Positions 36,061 through 47,830 of a stretch of 64,000 bases of DNA are shown here, piece by piece (position 1 is the stretch's first letter; each line of letters begins with the position of its first letter). The position numbers were made by a program, and so were the translations under genes. The DNA is from Moringa oleifera (taxonomy: Eukaryota; Streptophyta; Magnoliopsida; Brassicales; Moringaceae), in contig JAJFZO010000165.1 in the NCBI GenBank assembly GCA_021397835.1, forward strand, positions 1,984,001 to 2,048,000. The letters are read 5' to 3'. The notes beneath the pieces are model-generated. The model saw only the letters and a list, made by a program, of their open reading frames with translations. It did not search any database and had not been told where the DNA came from.

Positions 36061-36850
36061 TGTCTTAAAACTTTTATTCTTTTCTTTAATAGAAATATAA
36101 CATGTGACATACCTTAGTACTTAAAGGTGTAGGCTTTGACGGACCAACTGGTAAAGGTTGAGGAGGTGATGTCGAACATTTTTCATTATCATCTATTCAA
36201 GCCATATTATTGCTAGCTCTACTTGAATGAAATGGTATTTGAATGATGTTCAGTTAGGTAGTAACTCAGTCTCCCATAATGTAATCTAAAACATCTTTAT
36301 GTTACGAGAACCACCTCATCATGTTCATAAAATCCTGTTTATCAAATAGTGCTTCACTTACTACTACAATATATGTTTTTATCCTCCCAAAAATACGAGG
36401 TGATAGTTATTCCAAATCCTTGACCTTTGACATGACTAGGATGCTCAGGTGTGCCCAAAGCTTTTGTGAGCATGTCATTCACATGTGCTAGCTTAAATGT
36501 ACCGGCTTAAATGCACCCTGATTAGCCTGTGTCATTAACTCATCCTACAAAGTTAGAATGTAATTGTTACATAAATGTGACATTTGTTTAAGTACAAATC
36601 AAATAGAAGTAAAGACTCATCAAATACTTGCAATCCTTTCAACACACTCTTTGATCGCTTCATTTGTGTATTGTTCTTGTTTGTTACATCGTGCTGCTTT
36701 CATAATGTAGCATGATCAATTTTTTCTTTAGTACCCAAAGACTTCTTTTGCAAGCAATCATACAAAGTCATTTAATGTAGTTAATTAAAGTAAACAAAAT
36801 GGATCCATTACATGGTCAAAAATTTTATAAAAAAAAACAAACATAAGTGA
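36061..36850 (-). other. CACTA gene 2, linker or intron region
   Basis: Between the transposase domain and protease part, the minus strand keeps short protein-like pieces without a domain I can name. Introns are likely here. Confidence 0.35.
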
Positions 36851-37560
36851 CTTATAAGTTTGATCTCTAGCCCTGTAAGTCCTTTTTTAGCAAGACGATG
36901 ATCATATGTATTCTTCTTCCTTTTATCTGTTGCAATAATTTTTTTTCGCTATAATATAAACGAATATCAACATTTAGTGAAAGTTTCACAAATAAATATC
37001 TCCATTTCATTAATGTAATATCTGAAACTCCTCTAAAAGGCGAGAGTTCACAAATGCATGCCATACATCTAAATCAATGAAACTTCTATATTCTGATGGT
37101 GAGAGCCTCAAGTATTCTAAGTCATCTATAAAAGGCAAGATGTATTTCCTCGTAAGAATGGTTTTGAAGCTCCTCTATTTATGTGCAGCAAATTGGAATA
37201 CATTCCTCTTTAAAGTTATATCAATGTTATATATCCCCTATAAAACCCAATTACACAACTTAATGAACACAAATCATGAGCATATAATTCAATTTTAAAA
37301 GTAAGCACTTGCATATTCTACAACACATACTGAAATTGTTTCCTAAATCTTATTTTTGAACTCATTTGGGACAGCATGCCAATTGGTAAGCGCAATAGGC
37401 ATTACATGGCGTATAATGACACCAATATAATTGTTCATCGTTGCACCATGCTTTTCGATAAGCTGTTCTTTTTCATTTGATTGGACTGGTATCTTTTGTC
37501 CCATTGATCTAGACTTAATGACATTAGGCATAGTGGTAATGTCTCGTTTTTTACATTTTC
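36850..37560 (-). pseudogene. CACTA gene 2, N-terminal half: plant transposase (Ptta/En/Spm, Transposase_24) domain
   Basis: At 37343-37531 the frame KIPVQSNEKEQLIEKHGATM then NNYIGVIIRHVMPIALTNW and AVPNEFKNKI matches the start of the Transposase_24 domain, which in En/Spm-like elements covers the TNPA-type DNA-binding protein. Near 36867-37064 AFVNSRL-like and KRTYRARDQTYKSLM-type pieces continue the domain in a second frame. It probably binds the subterminal repeats and helps TNP2 join the ends. It has frameshifts and stops. It is followed on the same strand by the Ulp1-like domain. Confidence 0.75.
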
Positions 37561-37859
37561 ATAAGGCATTAGCTAGTTGATCTGATAGATCCATTAAATC
37601 TACAAATTAAAAACCAGCAAATTAACATTATATATCTATAAAACATATAAAGTTAAAAGTCAATAAAAACTAAAGTGTAAAAACTTAATTCATAAAGAAA
37701 TACATATTAAAATAATTATAAGCATATGTCAAGTTGAACATTACCCATCGTATTAGTGAAACCCATAATCCTTTACCATCTTCCCTAGCATATGCTACCA
37801 TATTGCCATCTATTTGATTAAAGAGTTTAACAAATGGAAAATTATTACAAAATGGCATA

Positions 37860-38190
37860 TGATCCATACTAGTGTCACCCAAATCATCCTCTTCATCAAA
37901 GTCTTTTCAAGGTGTTGACATTACAAGTGACTATGTTGTATCAATTGGATCTTCAACATAAAATACTTGTCTCGCTTGTGAAGCTAGTATAAATTAATCA
38001 TTTTTATGCTTAATTCGATTAGGATCATCAACTTTAACACCATTACTATTCTCAATCCAATTGCATTTAAAAATCGAGACTCTGAATATTGTGTAATCTA
38101 GCTCCCATATCCCATGTATTACCCCATAAAATACGATGTCACCACATATTGGATTTTTATCTTTTGCACTAGAAATTTGCATGGTATTAA
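37860..38190 (-). pseudogene. CACTA gene 1, C-terminal DUF4216 domain
   Basis: The minus strand reads ISSAKDKNPICGDIVFYGVI, IWELDYTIFRVSIFKCNWIE and NGVKVDDPNRI, then ILASQARQVFYVEDP. This is DUF4216, found at the C-terminus of plant TNP2-type CACTA transposases. Open over 62 codons at 37994-38182. The distance to the TNP2 core suggests an intron or small insertion. Confidence 0.88.
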
Positions 38191-38689
38191 CAATTAAAGT
38201 GACTCCACTATTTTAGTACACTCTCGAGTTGTGCCTTTCTTTTGTATAAAAATGACAACCATTAATGATGTATCCAAGATACTTGATTAGTGTGACTTGA
38301 GGTCCATAAGCAATCTGTCGTAAAGTTGATAAGATATTATGATTAAACAGTAAAAGTTGATACCCAACCTATATTAAATAATTTATTAAATTAATTGTTA
38401 TGGACAAATATGACCTAATGGTGGACAGATGTAAACATTCTTACTCGTGTGCGTAACCAATTGATGAAGGTGTGATTATGCTCATCATGCAACCACTTTC
38501 GTCTTTTCGACTTCATGAGATTATTGATAGTTAATTGGTTTAAATGCTCATTGCTTGATAAAAATAATTTATGTTAACATTTGAAATTATCTTTGATGTG
38601 GTATAATAAATAGGATGTACATATTACCTTATGTAAGGTTGAACTTGTTAAAGAAGATCATAGTGAACTTGTTCAATCCATCCATCAAC

Positions 38690-40870
38690 TAAAGGTCTTC
38701 CATTTTGAGTTTAATCAAATATGTTCTTCCTTAGAGGAATCCTAACAGAATTTGCTTTGGATAAATAATCTACATAAAATTCTAATGCCTTTTCTAGGAT
38801 GTATGATTTAGCAATACATCCCTTAGGCCTGTTATGATTTTGAACGTAACCCTTTAACACCTTCATGTATCTTTCAAATGGATACATCCACCTCAAATAT
38901 ATAAGAGTATATAGTTTTACTTCTCTAACTAGGTGAACAGTTAAATGAACCATAACATCAAAAAACTTGGGAGGAAACTACTTCTCTAGTACACATAGTG
39001 TTGTCACAAGTTCACATTGGATTTCATCTAACTTTGAAATATCTACCACTTTCTGGCATAATAAATTGAAGAACATGCAAAGTCTAATTAGAGCATATTT
39101 GACATGTTTCGGTAACATTGCTAGTGAAGTAATAGGCAAGAGTTATTGCATTAAGGTGTGACAATCATGTGACTTTAACCTGTATAGCTTTAAGTCATCC
39201 ATAGGAACAAGATTTCTGATGTTAGAAAAATACCCATCCAGCACCTTAATCTTACTGAGCACTTTACAAGATCTCCTTTTTTCATCTCTCGACAATATGT
39301 AGCACGCAGGTGGTAGAAATGTATGATTATCGTGCTGTTGTAGTACAATTCAGACCTTAATCATATTTCTTGAAGATCCATTCTAGCTGCTAACCCATTT
39401 TTAGATTTTCTTGCAATATTAAGCAACGTGCCTACAAGACTATCACATACGTTCTTTTTTATATGCATAACATCAAGCACATGTTTGACATGTAAGGACT
39501 TCTAGTATGGTAAATCAAAGAAAATTGATCTTTTCTTCCAACATTGTGAAACTACATCTTCATTATTTTGTTTATGTCATTTTTTTGACTTCTTCCATGA
39601 ATTCAATAAACATTGAACCTTAAAAAATACTTTTTCACCAGTTAATGGTTGTATAGCAACTCTGAATTATTGTTCCCTATTAAAAGCCTTCTTTTGTTTA
39701 CGATAAGGATGATATCATGGTAAGAATCTCTTATGTCCGATATATGACATTTTCTTACTATGCTATAAGCGAATTGCATGGGTATTCTCAGCACAGATAG
39801 AACAAGCATTGTAACATTTAACCATGCAACCAGACAAGTTAACATAAGCAGAGAAATGATTAATAGTTCACAATAGAATAGCTCTCAAGTTGAATGATTC
39901 TTTATGGTGCGTGTCATAAACTTCCATACCAGTGTCCCATAATATCTATACGTCTTTTATGAGTGGTGTCAAGTAAAAGTCTATATCATTACCAGGTTAT
40001 TTAGGTTCTAATATTAATAGTGTTAACATCATGAACTTTGTCTTCATTATTAACCATAATGGAAAATTATATGTCACCATAACAATCGGCCAATAACTAT
40101 ATCAACTACTTAATGTACTATGAGAATTAATCCTATTAGCTGAAATAGGAAGCCTTAAGTTTCCTACTTTTGATGCAAATTCTGGCCATATATAGTAAAC
40201 TATTTTCCATGATGGTGTATTTGACGGATGCCAACTTCTCTTTAGCTTGAATGCCATGTGAGATGTTTTGATGTTTCATAGCTCCTAAACATTCTTCTAA
40301 ACCTGGGTATTGGTGGAAAATGACATAACACCTTAGCTGGCGCCCCAATCTGTATCTTGTTACTATTCTTCATTACTTTCCATCTAGAAAGGCCATAAGT
40401 TGGACACTGAATTTCATTTTGAAACTCTTTTCGGTATAATATGCAATCAGTTGGACATGCATGGATCTTTTGATACTCCATGCCTAATGCATTTAATGTT
40501 TTTTGGGTATTATACGTGGCTGTAGGCATTTCATTATTCTTTAGCAACATATTAGATATCAAATTTAAAAGTTCACTGAAGCTCTGATCAAACCAACTGT
40601 ACCTCGACTTCAAACTATAAAGTCTGACTAGAGCGGATAATTTAATGAACTTTATTGATCCAGAATACGAAGGTTTCTCAGCATCACCCAACAACTTCCT
40701 GAAATGGTTAGCATTACCATTATACTCTGCAAATGCCTCTTGAACCATCTCTACAGTGTTAACAACTTCTTCCTCTTGAATAACCTCCCTATTAGCTTTA
40801 GCATTCTTACTTGTAGAAAACCCACCACGACATGCTTCCTCATACCATATCAAATTATTGTAACTTTGAT
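38690..40870 (-). pseudogene. CACTA gene 1, TNP2 transposase core and DUF4218
   Basis: The longest open frame in the window (40242-40853, 203 codons) has KFIKLSALVRLYSLKSRY, LGMEYQKIHACPTDCILYRK, CPTYGLSRWK, APAKVLCHFPPIPRFRRMF and TWHSS, the N-terminal part of Transposase_21 (TNP2). Downstream come YIGHKRFLP-like residues near 39700, then LDVMHIKKNVCDSLVGTLL (the Asp at 39472-39474), RLKSHDCHTLMQ, and DUF4218 with LDEIQCELVTTLCVLEKQFP, FFDVMVHLTVHLVREV, YLRWMYPFERYMKVLKGYV and NRPKGCIAKSYILEKALEF. TNP2 is the DDE-type enzyme that cuts the element ends in the nucleus. Frameshifts near 40250 and 39850 and several stops break it. Confidence 0.93.
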
Positions 40871-40889
40871 CAACTCCATTAACGAATAA

Positions 40890-41095
40890 ATGATCTCATA
40901 TCTCACATGGAGTCAGACGTTTCATATTACCATATTTAATGCATGGATAATGAATATGCTCAGGATTATTAGAATTTCGAATGGCATATTTCAAGAAGCT
41001 AGCTATAACTATATCGTACTCGTTTGACCTTGTATCAGCAAACATCCAAGTCTTGTCCATTCTAATATTTAACACTCCATATGTTAGCACATCAA
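40890..41095 (-). pseudogene. CACTA gene 1, N-terminal transposase-associated domain
   Basis: The minus-strand frame (64 codons) contains MDKTWMFADTRSNEYDIVI, FLKYAIRNSNNPEHIHYPC, then KYGNMKRLTPCEI. This is the transposase-associated (Transpos_assoc) domain with its Cys-x-x-Cys-like pair; the second Cys is Tyr. It is normally the first domain of the TNP2 protein, with Met at MDK as a likely start. It precedes the core by about 30 bases. Confidence 0.88.
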
Positions 41096-44000
41096 CTTGA
41101 TTCTATCAATATATATACATGCAATTTAACCACATTTTATAGGTAGGATGATTCTATACCATTTGGAAATGTAACATCTACATGAAGCACATGATAAATT
41201 AAGCTTCATTTAATTTCATAAAAAATTCAGCAGCATATCGCCATAGTTCAAGTACATGACTTATGTAAATACTTTTTAGTGTTTTTTTAAATCAAAATAC
41301 CAATAAATATCCACTAATATGTACCTAAAGAATAAATGATATGTTACTCAAAATTTGTTACAAAATAAAATAAATCAAGAGTTATACATCATGTTCGTTA
41401 CATAAATATTACATTTTCAAATGATTCACACTACACAATCCAAGATTTATAAATAAAAATTTTTATTTAATCCACATGTTATACAAGTGGACTATAATAA
41501 AATATTTATTTATAGTCCTAAAACGGTATATGAGGTTATATTTATTAAGTATAAAGTGCTAACATTGTGCATATAAATGGATTTTTTTTACTAATTCGTC
41601 AAATAAATTTTAAATGTAAAATTGCACAAGTATAACTTAAATTGACATTAAATTTAAAAATCAGTAAATAAAATTTTGTAAAAGAATAATGCTTACCTCA
41701 ATTATGAATCCCCAAATTAGCTTGCAATACTATCTTCTTTTGAAAAAACACAAATCATGTTTAAATAATAATTTCACTAATTAACTTATTATTAATCATA
41801 ATTACTAAATCTTTAAAGTTGTCAATTTTTCTAAGCAAAAAAATAAATATTTAAAAAATTAAAAATAAAAAGATCAACTTACTGTGTAAGCCCACTTCTA
41901 AAGACCTCAAATTGATGTTAATCTGGAAAAAAAAAATTTGTTCAAATGTCTGCGAGACTTTATCGATGACACAAACTTAACTATATTCACTAACAAGATA
42001 TAAATGAAACCAAATAATTGACAATATCATCCAAATATTGCAACTATGATCTGACTCAATTTAAATTTCTATTGTATGAGCTAAAAATAGTGAAATCTAA
42101 TATTTTAATAATGTTAGCCTTGGGCTTGTGCTCATATAAAATTGGAGATTATATAGTAATCTCCTGTATTTAAACAAATTTTCCAATTTGGTCAATATCA
42201 TTACCATTTTTTTTTAATGTAATGGTGATCATTATAGATATTATTGTGGTGATGATTTTTAATAATCATTATAAAAATGGAAATACCATTATAAAATCTC
42301 ATAATATGAAATTATAAAAATATTAATTAATATTCTTAATTTTATTTAATTTTTAATTTTTAATTACAATAATCAAATTGCACACAAATGATATCAAATA
42401 ACAAATAACCAATCATCATTTTACATAATTTTTCTAGATTAATTTATGCATTTTTATAATCCATAGCTTATGAGATGTTTTAATTTGTCACAGTCAATAA
42501 TGATAACAATTAATTTAAATCCTGTCTTATACTTTTTTTTGTTTTATTAAAAAAATTTTGTCATACTATCGTTATTCATGGGAAATAATACCGATTAGGA
42601 TCTTTTTCTTTCTTGTGGTTACATTTGATTTTTCAATGTCATAATGTAAAGTTACCTCAACATACTGCAAAAATATTTGTATAAGAACAAGTGGGTTGAT
42701 GCAATTTTGTATTTATATATAGACAAAAAGTAAATGATTTCAAAATAAAGATGTAAAAAGTTACAGATTGTTCCTCCTTGGTTGTTATATATAATACTAT
42801 TATTTGCTCAATACTTTACTTATAAAATAATCCTAAATATAAATCATCAGTATTTTATTTGTCTTTTACTTTAGATAATGATTTGTCTCATGCTTTAATT
42901 TAGGTTGTATGATAGTTCTCTTTCTATTAAGAATTTCTCCAGAAGCAAACTTAAATCAAGGTCCACAAAGCTCCTTTTTTGCTCATATTTGCTAAAGAAG
43001 AGCCAGGCCAATAGGTGAAAAAGAACAAAAAAATGTAAAAGCTAATATTAATAAGAATAAACAAAGTAATTAATTTACTTAACATCATGGAGGTTGGGAA
43101 AGATAAAAAGTGATCCAAATTCTCAAATCACAATTAAGTGATGAGATTTGTGTTATCTTGTTCTACAACTCAAGAGCTACAGATATTATTTATAATTGAT
43201 AGCAAAAATTACACATTTTTGTCCTATATAAGACCCATAAAGGAAATGAAAGAAAAGTAAATGACCTTTGTTTGATTGCTACGAAAGTCTTAAAATAAAA
43301 GATAAGAAGACAACTGTGCATACCAAGACAAAGTTAACAGTAAGAGAGACAAAAAGAGAAAGAAAAAAACTATTACTAGAAGCAACATGTTTAATGTTAA
43401 AGTCATAGCACCGGTAACTGCAAATACTTTAGATTAGGAAAAAATTAGGAAAAACATAACTAGACAAAAAGAGGGATATGAATCATATAGTAGAGATATC
43501 ATCCAAACATCCATATCATGGGTTTTCTTTCACTCATTAACTAAACTTGATTATTATGCGATTATGGTTCATAGTTGTGCATATCTTTTTTAGGAGTTTC
43601 AGAGAAAACTCACTATAGTTTTCAAGCAGATTTAGACACCTTTTTTATTCCTTCAAAAAGGTCCATCTCCTTTGCTTGTATGTTTTAAAAACATGTTGAG
43701 AACAAGGAATTAAATGATCGTTTTATGTCATGTATTTTACCCATTAACCCACACAAGCATGCTTTCTTCCTTTATAAAAATAGGTTTCATACAGAGTAAA
43801 TGCTTCAATTTCATTCAGTAAACATAGCATACAAATATGGTCTGCAAAATAAAGAAACTAAAAGCAATAAATAGAATAACCATAATTTTTGCTTATATCA
43901 AAAAATCCATCATGGTTTCAATTAGCTAATTTTCTACCTAAACAAACTTCAAAAATTCATATTTTTGTTTCTATAAAACTAACATTTATCAAGCAAAATC

Positions 44001-44155
44001 CAGCATATATATAGTTTAATGAACATTAATCTTTACCTTATCAGCTAGGGTTCCAAAATCAACCATCTCTCAAGTCTATTGTAAAAAATAAGATGAAATC
44101 ATTAATTCCAGAGAAAATATTAACCTTACGAAAACTAAAAGGAGATTTGATCAGC
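41096..44155. other. CACTA, long AT-rich region upstream of the transposase gene
   Basis: About 3 kb without coding domains on either strand. It would hold the 5' UTR, introns and promoter of gene 1. Poly(A)/poly(T) runs are frequent. Confidence 0.5.
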
Positions 44156-45110
44156 TAGATCTAAAACCCGGATGAAGGTAGAACCACATCTTCCTTCGTT
44201 GCAATTAGTCAAGGCCAAGATTTTAATCTCATAGATTTGAAACCTCGATAAAAGTATAACCATGTCGAGATCTGTAACCTTAATGGAAATAAAACCTCAT
44301 GCCCAAATTTAGAATCCTCATCACAAATATAGAACCCTCAGCATAAATCTAAAATCCCCAACCTAGATGTGAAACCCCGATAGAAGTAGAACCATGCCCA
44401 AATATGAAATCTCGATGAAAGTAGAAATTTATGCCCACATCTGGAATCCCTAGCACAAATTTGGAATCCGTAGTGTAGATCTAAAATCTCGCACCCAGAT
44501 TTGGAACCCCAACACAGTTTTAGAATCCTAACTAAGACTTGGAATCCTTAACCAAAATCTAAAATCTAGAACACCCAGATTTGGAAACCCCAGTATAGAT
44601 CTGAATTCTCAACCAAGACTTTGAATCCTTAGCCCAAATCTAAAACCCCGCACCTAGATTTGGAACCCCCAGCACAAATCTGAAATCCTAGTCCAGATTA
44701 AAAACCTTGCACCCAGATTTGGAACTCTCAGCTAGATCTAGAATCCCAAACAAGATTAGAATCCCTAGCCCAAATCTAAAACCCTGCAGCTAGATTTGGA
44801 ATCCTCAGCATAGATCTAGAATCCCAACTAAGATCTAGAATCCTTAGCCTAGATCTAACATCTCGCACCTAGATTAGGAACCTGTAGCACAAACATGGAA
44901 TCCCCAACTCAAATGTGAAACCCCTCACCTAGATCTGGAGGTCTAAAACCCCTAGCCCCGATTTGAAACCCCTCACTCAAATCTGGAAGCCCAGCATAAA
45001 TCTAAGACCTTAATACATATTTAAAACCTCAAAACAAATCTAAAACCCTGATGAAAGTAGAACCATGCATAAATCTAGAATCCCAATGAAAGTAGAATCA
45101 TACCCACATT
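44156..45110. repeat. Tandem repeat array inside the CACTA element
   Basis: Nearly 1 kb of short related units of about 20-25 bases, such as CCCAGATTTGGAACCCC, AGCACAAATCTGAAATCC, AACCAAGACTTTGAATCC and AGCCCAAATCTAAAACCCC. Groups of four units form a higher-order period of about 85-95 bases. Units keep the alternation AGATYTRRAA-YCC. The base composition is richer in C than the DNA around it. Confidence 0.9.
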
Positions 45111-45437
45111 CGGGCTTAAAAATAAAAAAACTAAAAGTAATAAATAAAATAACCATAATTTCTGCATTTTAATTAATAAGACAAGTGCATAATTTCAAGA
45201 GAAAGAATTAAACTTACTGAGATAAAGAGGGGAATCAATCTGCCAAATCTAGAACCTAAGTAGCCACACTCTTAATTCTTTTGTTGCAAATAGTTAAGGC
45301 CGAATGTTTGGTTTGATAGATCTAGGACCTTTAGAGGCTCTCTTTATAGTGAACTTCATACCTAATGTTTACTACCTAAGCAAGTGGAGAAAAAGAATCA
45401 ACCAAGTTTATTTTTTTGGAGAAAAAGAGTGACAAGG

Positions 45438-45768
45438 TAAGACTTTTATTCACAGTTATAGCCATAACTGTGAATAAAGATTTGCACTTTTATTCACAGT
45501 TTTGTTGTAACTATAAATAAAATGCTTTGTTAAACTACTTTTACTCATAGTTACAATAAAATTATGAATAAGGGTTTTCTTTTGTTCATAGTTATATCTA
45601 TAATTTTGAACAAAAATGACTTTTATTCATAGTTTTATTACAACTATGAATTAAGGTATATTTTTTTTCACATTTTTGTTACAACTGTGAACTAATCTTC
45701 TTTTATTCACAGTTATTATTAAAACTATGAATTATTTAATGTAAACTAATATCATTTTTGTTGTAATG
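45438..45768. repeat. CACTA right subterminal hairpin cluster and terminal inverted repeat
   Basis: Seven inverted pairs of the TTTATTCACAGTT / AACTGTGAATAAA type lie between 45443 and 45736. The best, at 45445-45478, has arms of about 15 perfect bases around a 4-base loop. The terminal repeat occupies about 45756-45768. It is the same repeat family as the left end, which confirms that the ends belong together. Confidence 0.92.
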
Positions 45769-45789
45769 CTCGTACACTGATTAAGGGGA

Positions 45790-46100
45790 TGTTTAAAGGC
45801 AATGCCTACAATGTTGGAGACTCAATCTCTAAACTTTGATAACTTTTTGAAAAGCATGAAGAGAAGTCTAGTGTCACTTCCAATGACTTCTAATCTTTTA
45901 ATCTTAGGTTCGATGATGATCCTAAGCTAGTCCACATAGGCAAAGCTCTATCCACGTTAGAAAAGTAGGCATTCACTAATTTCTTTAAGGACAAAGTTCA
46001 CTATTTCCCCTTTTTGTATGAAGACATGCTGGGATTAGACTCAAATCTTGTCAAACACAAGCTTCCCAGAAAACTCGGTGCTTAGCCCATCAAGGCAAGG
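45790..46100 (+). mobile_element. Ty3/gypsy polyprotein fragment (protease-RT linker)
   Basis: From 45903 the plus strand reads LRFDDDPKLVHIGKALSTLEK, a stop, AFTNFFKDKVHYFPFLYEDM, LGLDSNLVKHKLPRK. This matches the linker before reverse transcriptase in plant gypsy elements (VFAWSYEDMPGLD...VVHRLP). It starts within about 25 bases of the CACTA right end and stops where sdh4-flanking mitochondrial DNA begins. It is only about 0.3 kb long and has stops. Confidence 0.75.
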
Positions 46101-46149
46101 TGGATATCTTTCATAGTAGCCAAGGATGAGTTTGATCCATTAGGTTCTT

Positions 46150-46517
46150 CGATTTGCTCAAATCTAGAAAGAAATGAAAGAAAAGAAAACATCTTTGATT
46201 TCATTAAAAAAAACAATCTCAAATAGACGAAGATCAAATTTTGGGTCGTTTCTTGGTGAAAATGATCTGTCATAATCTTTTCAATAATTTTTGTGCCAGA
46301 ATAAAGAGAGATTTCATAGGCAATTAGAAGAGACTTTTTTATATATGATAATCAAAGGGAGTGGGAAAGCTATAGTAATTCTTTGGAGAAGTCTAATTCT
46401 TTTTGTCTTCGAGCTTTCATTTTTAAATCCACTCTTTCGTTCCTTCACATACCTCCTCACCAATAGACAATGACAAATGGGAATAATCGAACCACGTCTA
46501 CAAAATGCCAGTACCAT
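46150..46517 (-). pseudogene. sdh4: NUMT sdh4: succinate dehydrogenase subunit 4
   Basis: Sdh4 is a membrane anchor of respiratory complex II. The frame from ATG at 46517 reads [37 protein letters not shown] and KTKRIRLLQRITIAF, then stops at 46314. After a frame change it continues as TDHFHQETTQNLIFVYLRLF, the last membrane region. The start lies inside the cox3 3' end, giving the known 73-base sdh4/cox3 overlap. The reading frame is broken at least once. Many monocots lack a mitochondrial sdh4, so the donor was probably not one of those. Confidence 0.8.
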
Positions 46518-47249
46518 GTAACTACTTTAAAGCCAATGTGATGCTCTTTCGTCAAATGACCAAGATATTGTTGAACACTACATATGATCAAGAAAAGAGT
46601 ACCAATAATCACATGAAAACCATGAAAGCTAGCTTGTAAGAAAAAAGTAGAACCATAAATATTATCTAAAATAGTGAAAGGTGTTTGATAATATTCAACT
46701 CCTTGAAAGCTGATGAATACTAAAGCCAGTAAAATAGTAGATACTAAAACCATAAATTGCTTGTTTTTCCTTCCTTGCGAGTATAGCATGATAAGCTTAA
46801 ATTATGACAAGTCTAGATGAAGGGAGAATAAGGGTATTAAGAAAGGGCATTTCCCAAGGATCTAAAACCCAATCCCTTTCAGGGGCCAAATACCTTTGAT
46901 CTCTACCACAGGTGCCAAAGAAGAATGAGAAAGCCCAAAAAAGAACAAAAAGGAACAAAAAGGAACATAACCTATAATACAATGAATGGAGTAAAACATA
47001 TCAAAGTCCTAATTGTATGACTTTGGTATGATGTTCTTCCAACGTGGATTCATGTAGAACATCGCGTCACCATACGAGCATACTACATAGGATAAATATA
47101 GGCCTAAACTAAGACGTGTTATTCTTCCTTGAAATGGTGCATGTACATCACACCTCCTACGGTGGTTGCCAAAGCTTCGAGTGAACTCGAAATAAGCCAT
47201 GTACTTGGATTTACCAAATGATAAGAATGCCTCTTCGGGCTCTAATTTT
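46445..47249 (-). pseudogene. cox3: NUMT cox3: cytochrome c oxidase subunit 3
   Basis: Cox3 is a core membrane subunit of complex IV. About 805 bases are present against 798 in the usual plant gene. The 5' part is out of frame but its bases follow the gene closely (ACCACCGTAGGAGGTGTGATGT at about 47148-47169 on the minus strand). Then come [79 protein letters not shown] and [15 protein letters not shown]. One Trp near the end (YWWGG) is a stop. Start placed by alignment, near 47249; its ATG is lost. Several indels break the frame. sdh4 overlaps its end. Confidence 0.95.
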
Positions 47250-47830
47250 CTTTGTATCTGATAGGTAAAAAAAATAGGAAGGGATAGTTTTTATATTGCA
47301 TTGATAGAAGTTTAACTAGAAAAAGATCTCTCTATTACTTCGAAAAGAGAATTGTTAGTTTGATCGATGAACTATGTTGGAAAATGGACCTTCTTTCCTT
47401 CATTTTTGATAAGTATTTTTGGGAAATAACAATTCCATTCGAACAGTTTCGTTTCAAAAAACTTGCTGATCATGGATTAGTGCATTATGTGCCGTCGGCA
47501 GCCTAAAATCAAAGGTGCAGGTTGATCTCTCTAGTTGAGGCTTCATTGATTTATTCAACTTGACACATGAGAAGGACTTACTTTCATAGTGGCTCAACTT
47601 GGTAACTACACTTCCCATAGCTAATAGTAAGAGAGTGAAGAATGAACGATCCTCTAAATAAAAAGAGTGATTGAGTTCAACTTAAGCACGTGAGTGAAAG
47701 ATGTGGCAAGAGAGTGAGTTCGACTCGTGAACAATCAGTAAGTCAAGAATCGATCCTTTTGTCCCTATACTATTATGAGGCAATTTGAAAAGGAGTATAT
47801 CTTTCTTGTAGTGCCCTTCATTCCATTATT
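47250..47830. other. NUMT spacer between cox3 and atp8
   Basis: Mitochondrial intergenic DNA in the conserved atp8-cox3-sdh4 cluster. It would include the cox3 promoter and leader. No further gene seen. Confidence 0.55.

Larger units (their letters stand above)
33108..45768 (-). mobile_element. CACTA (En/Spm) DNA transposon, about 12.7 kb
   Basis: The left end is CACTACAATAAAA; the right end, read inward, is CATTACAACAAAA, matching at 11 of 13 bases. Clustered subterminal repeats lie at both ends. Inside, on the minus strand, is a TNP2 transposase gene (about 41090 to 37860) and a second gene with a plant En/Spm transposase domain and a Ulp1-like protease (about 37560 to 34670). CACTA elements move by cut-and-paste and usually make a 3-bp target duplication; the flanks here are CCT and CTC, so a clean one is not seen. 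Coding regions have many stops, so the copy is not autonomous. Confidence 0.95.

Noticed and set aside
46291..46473. Plus-strand 60-codon frame
   Set aside because: It is the reverse of sdh4/cox3.
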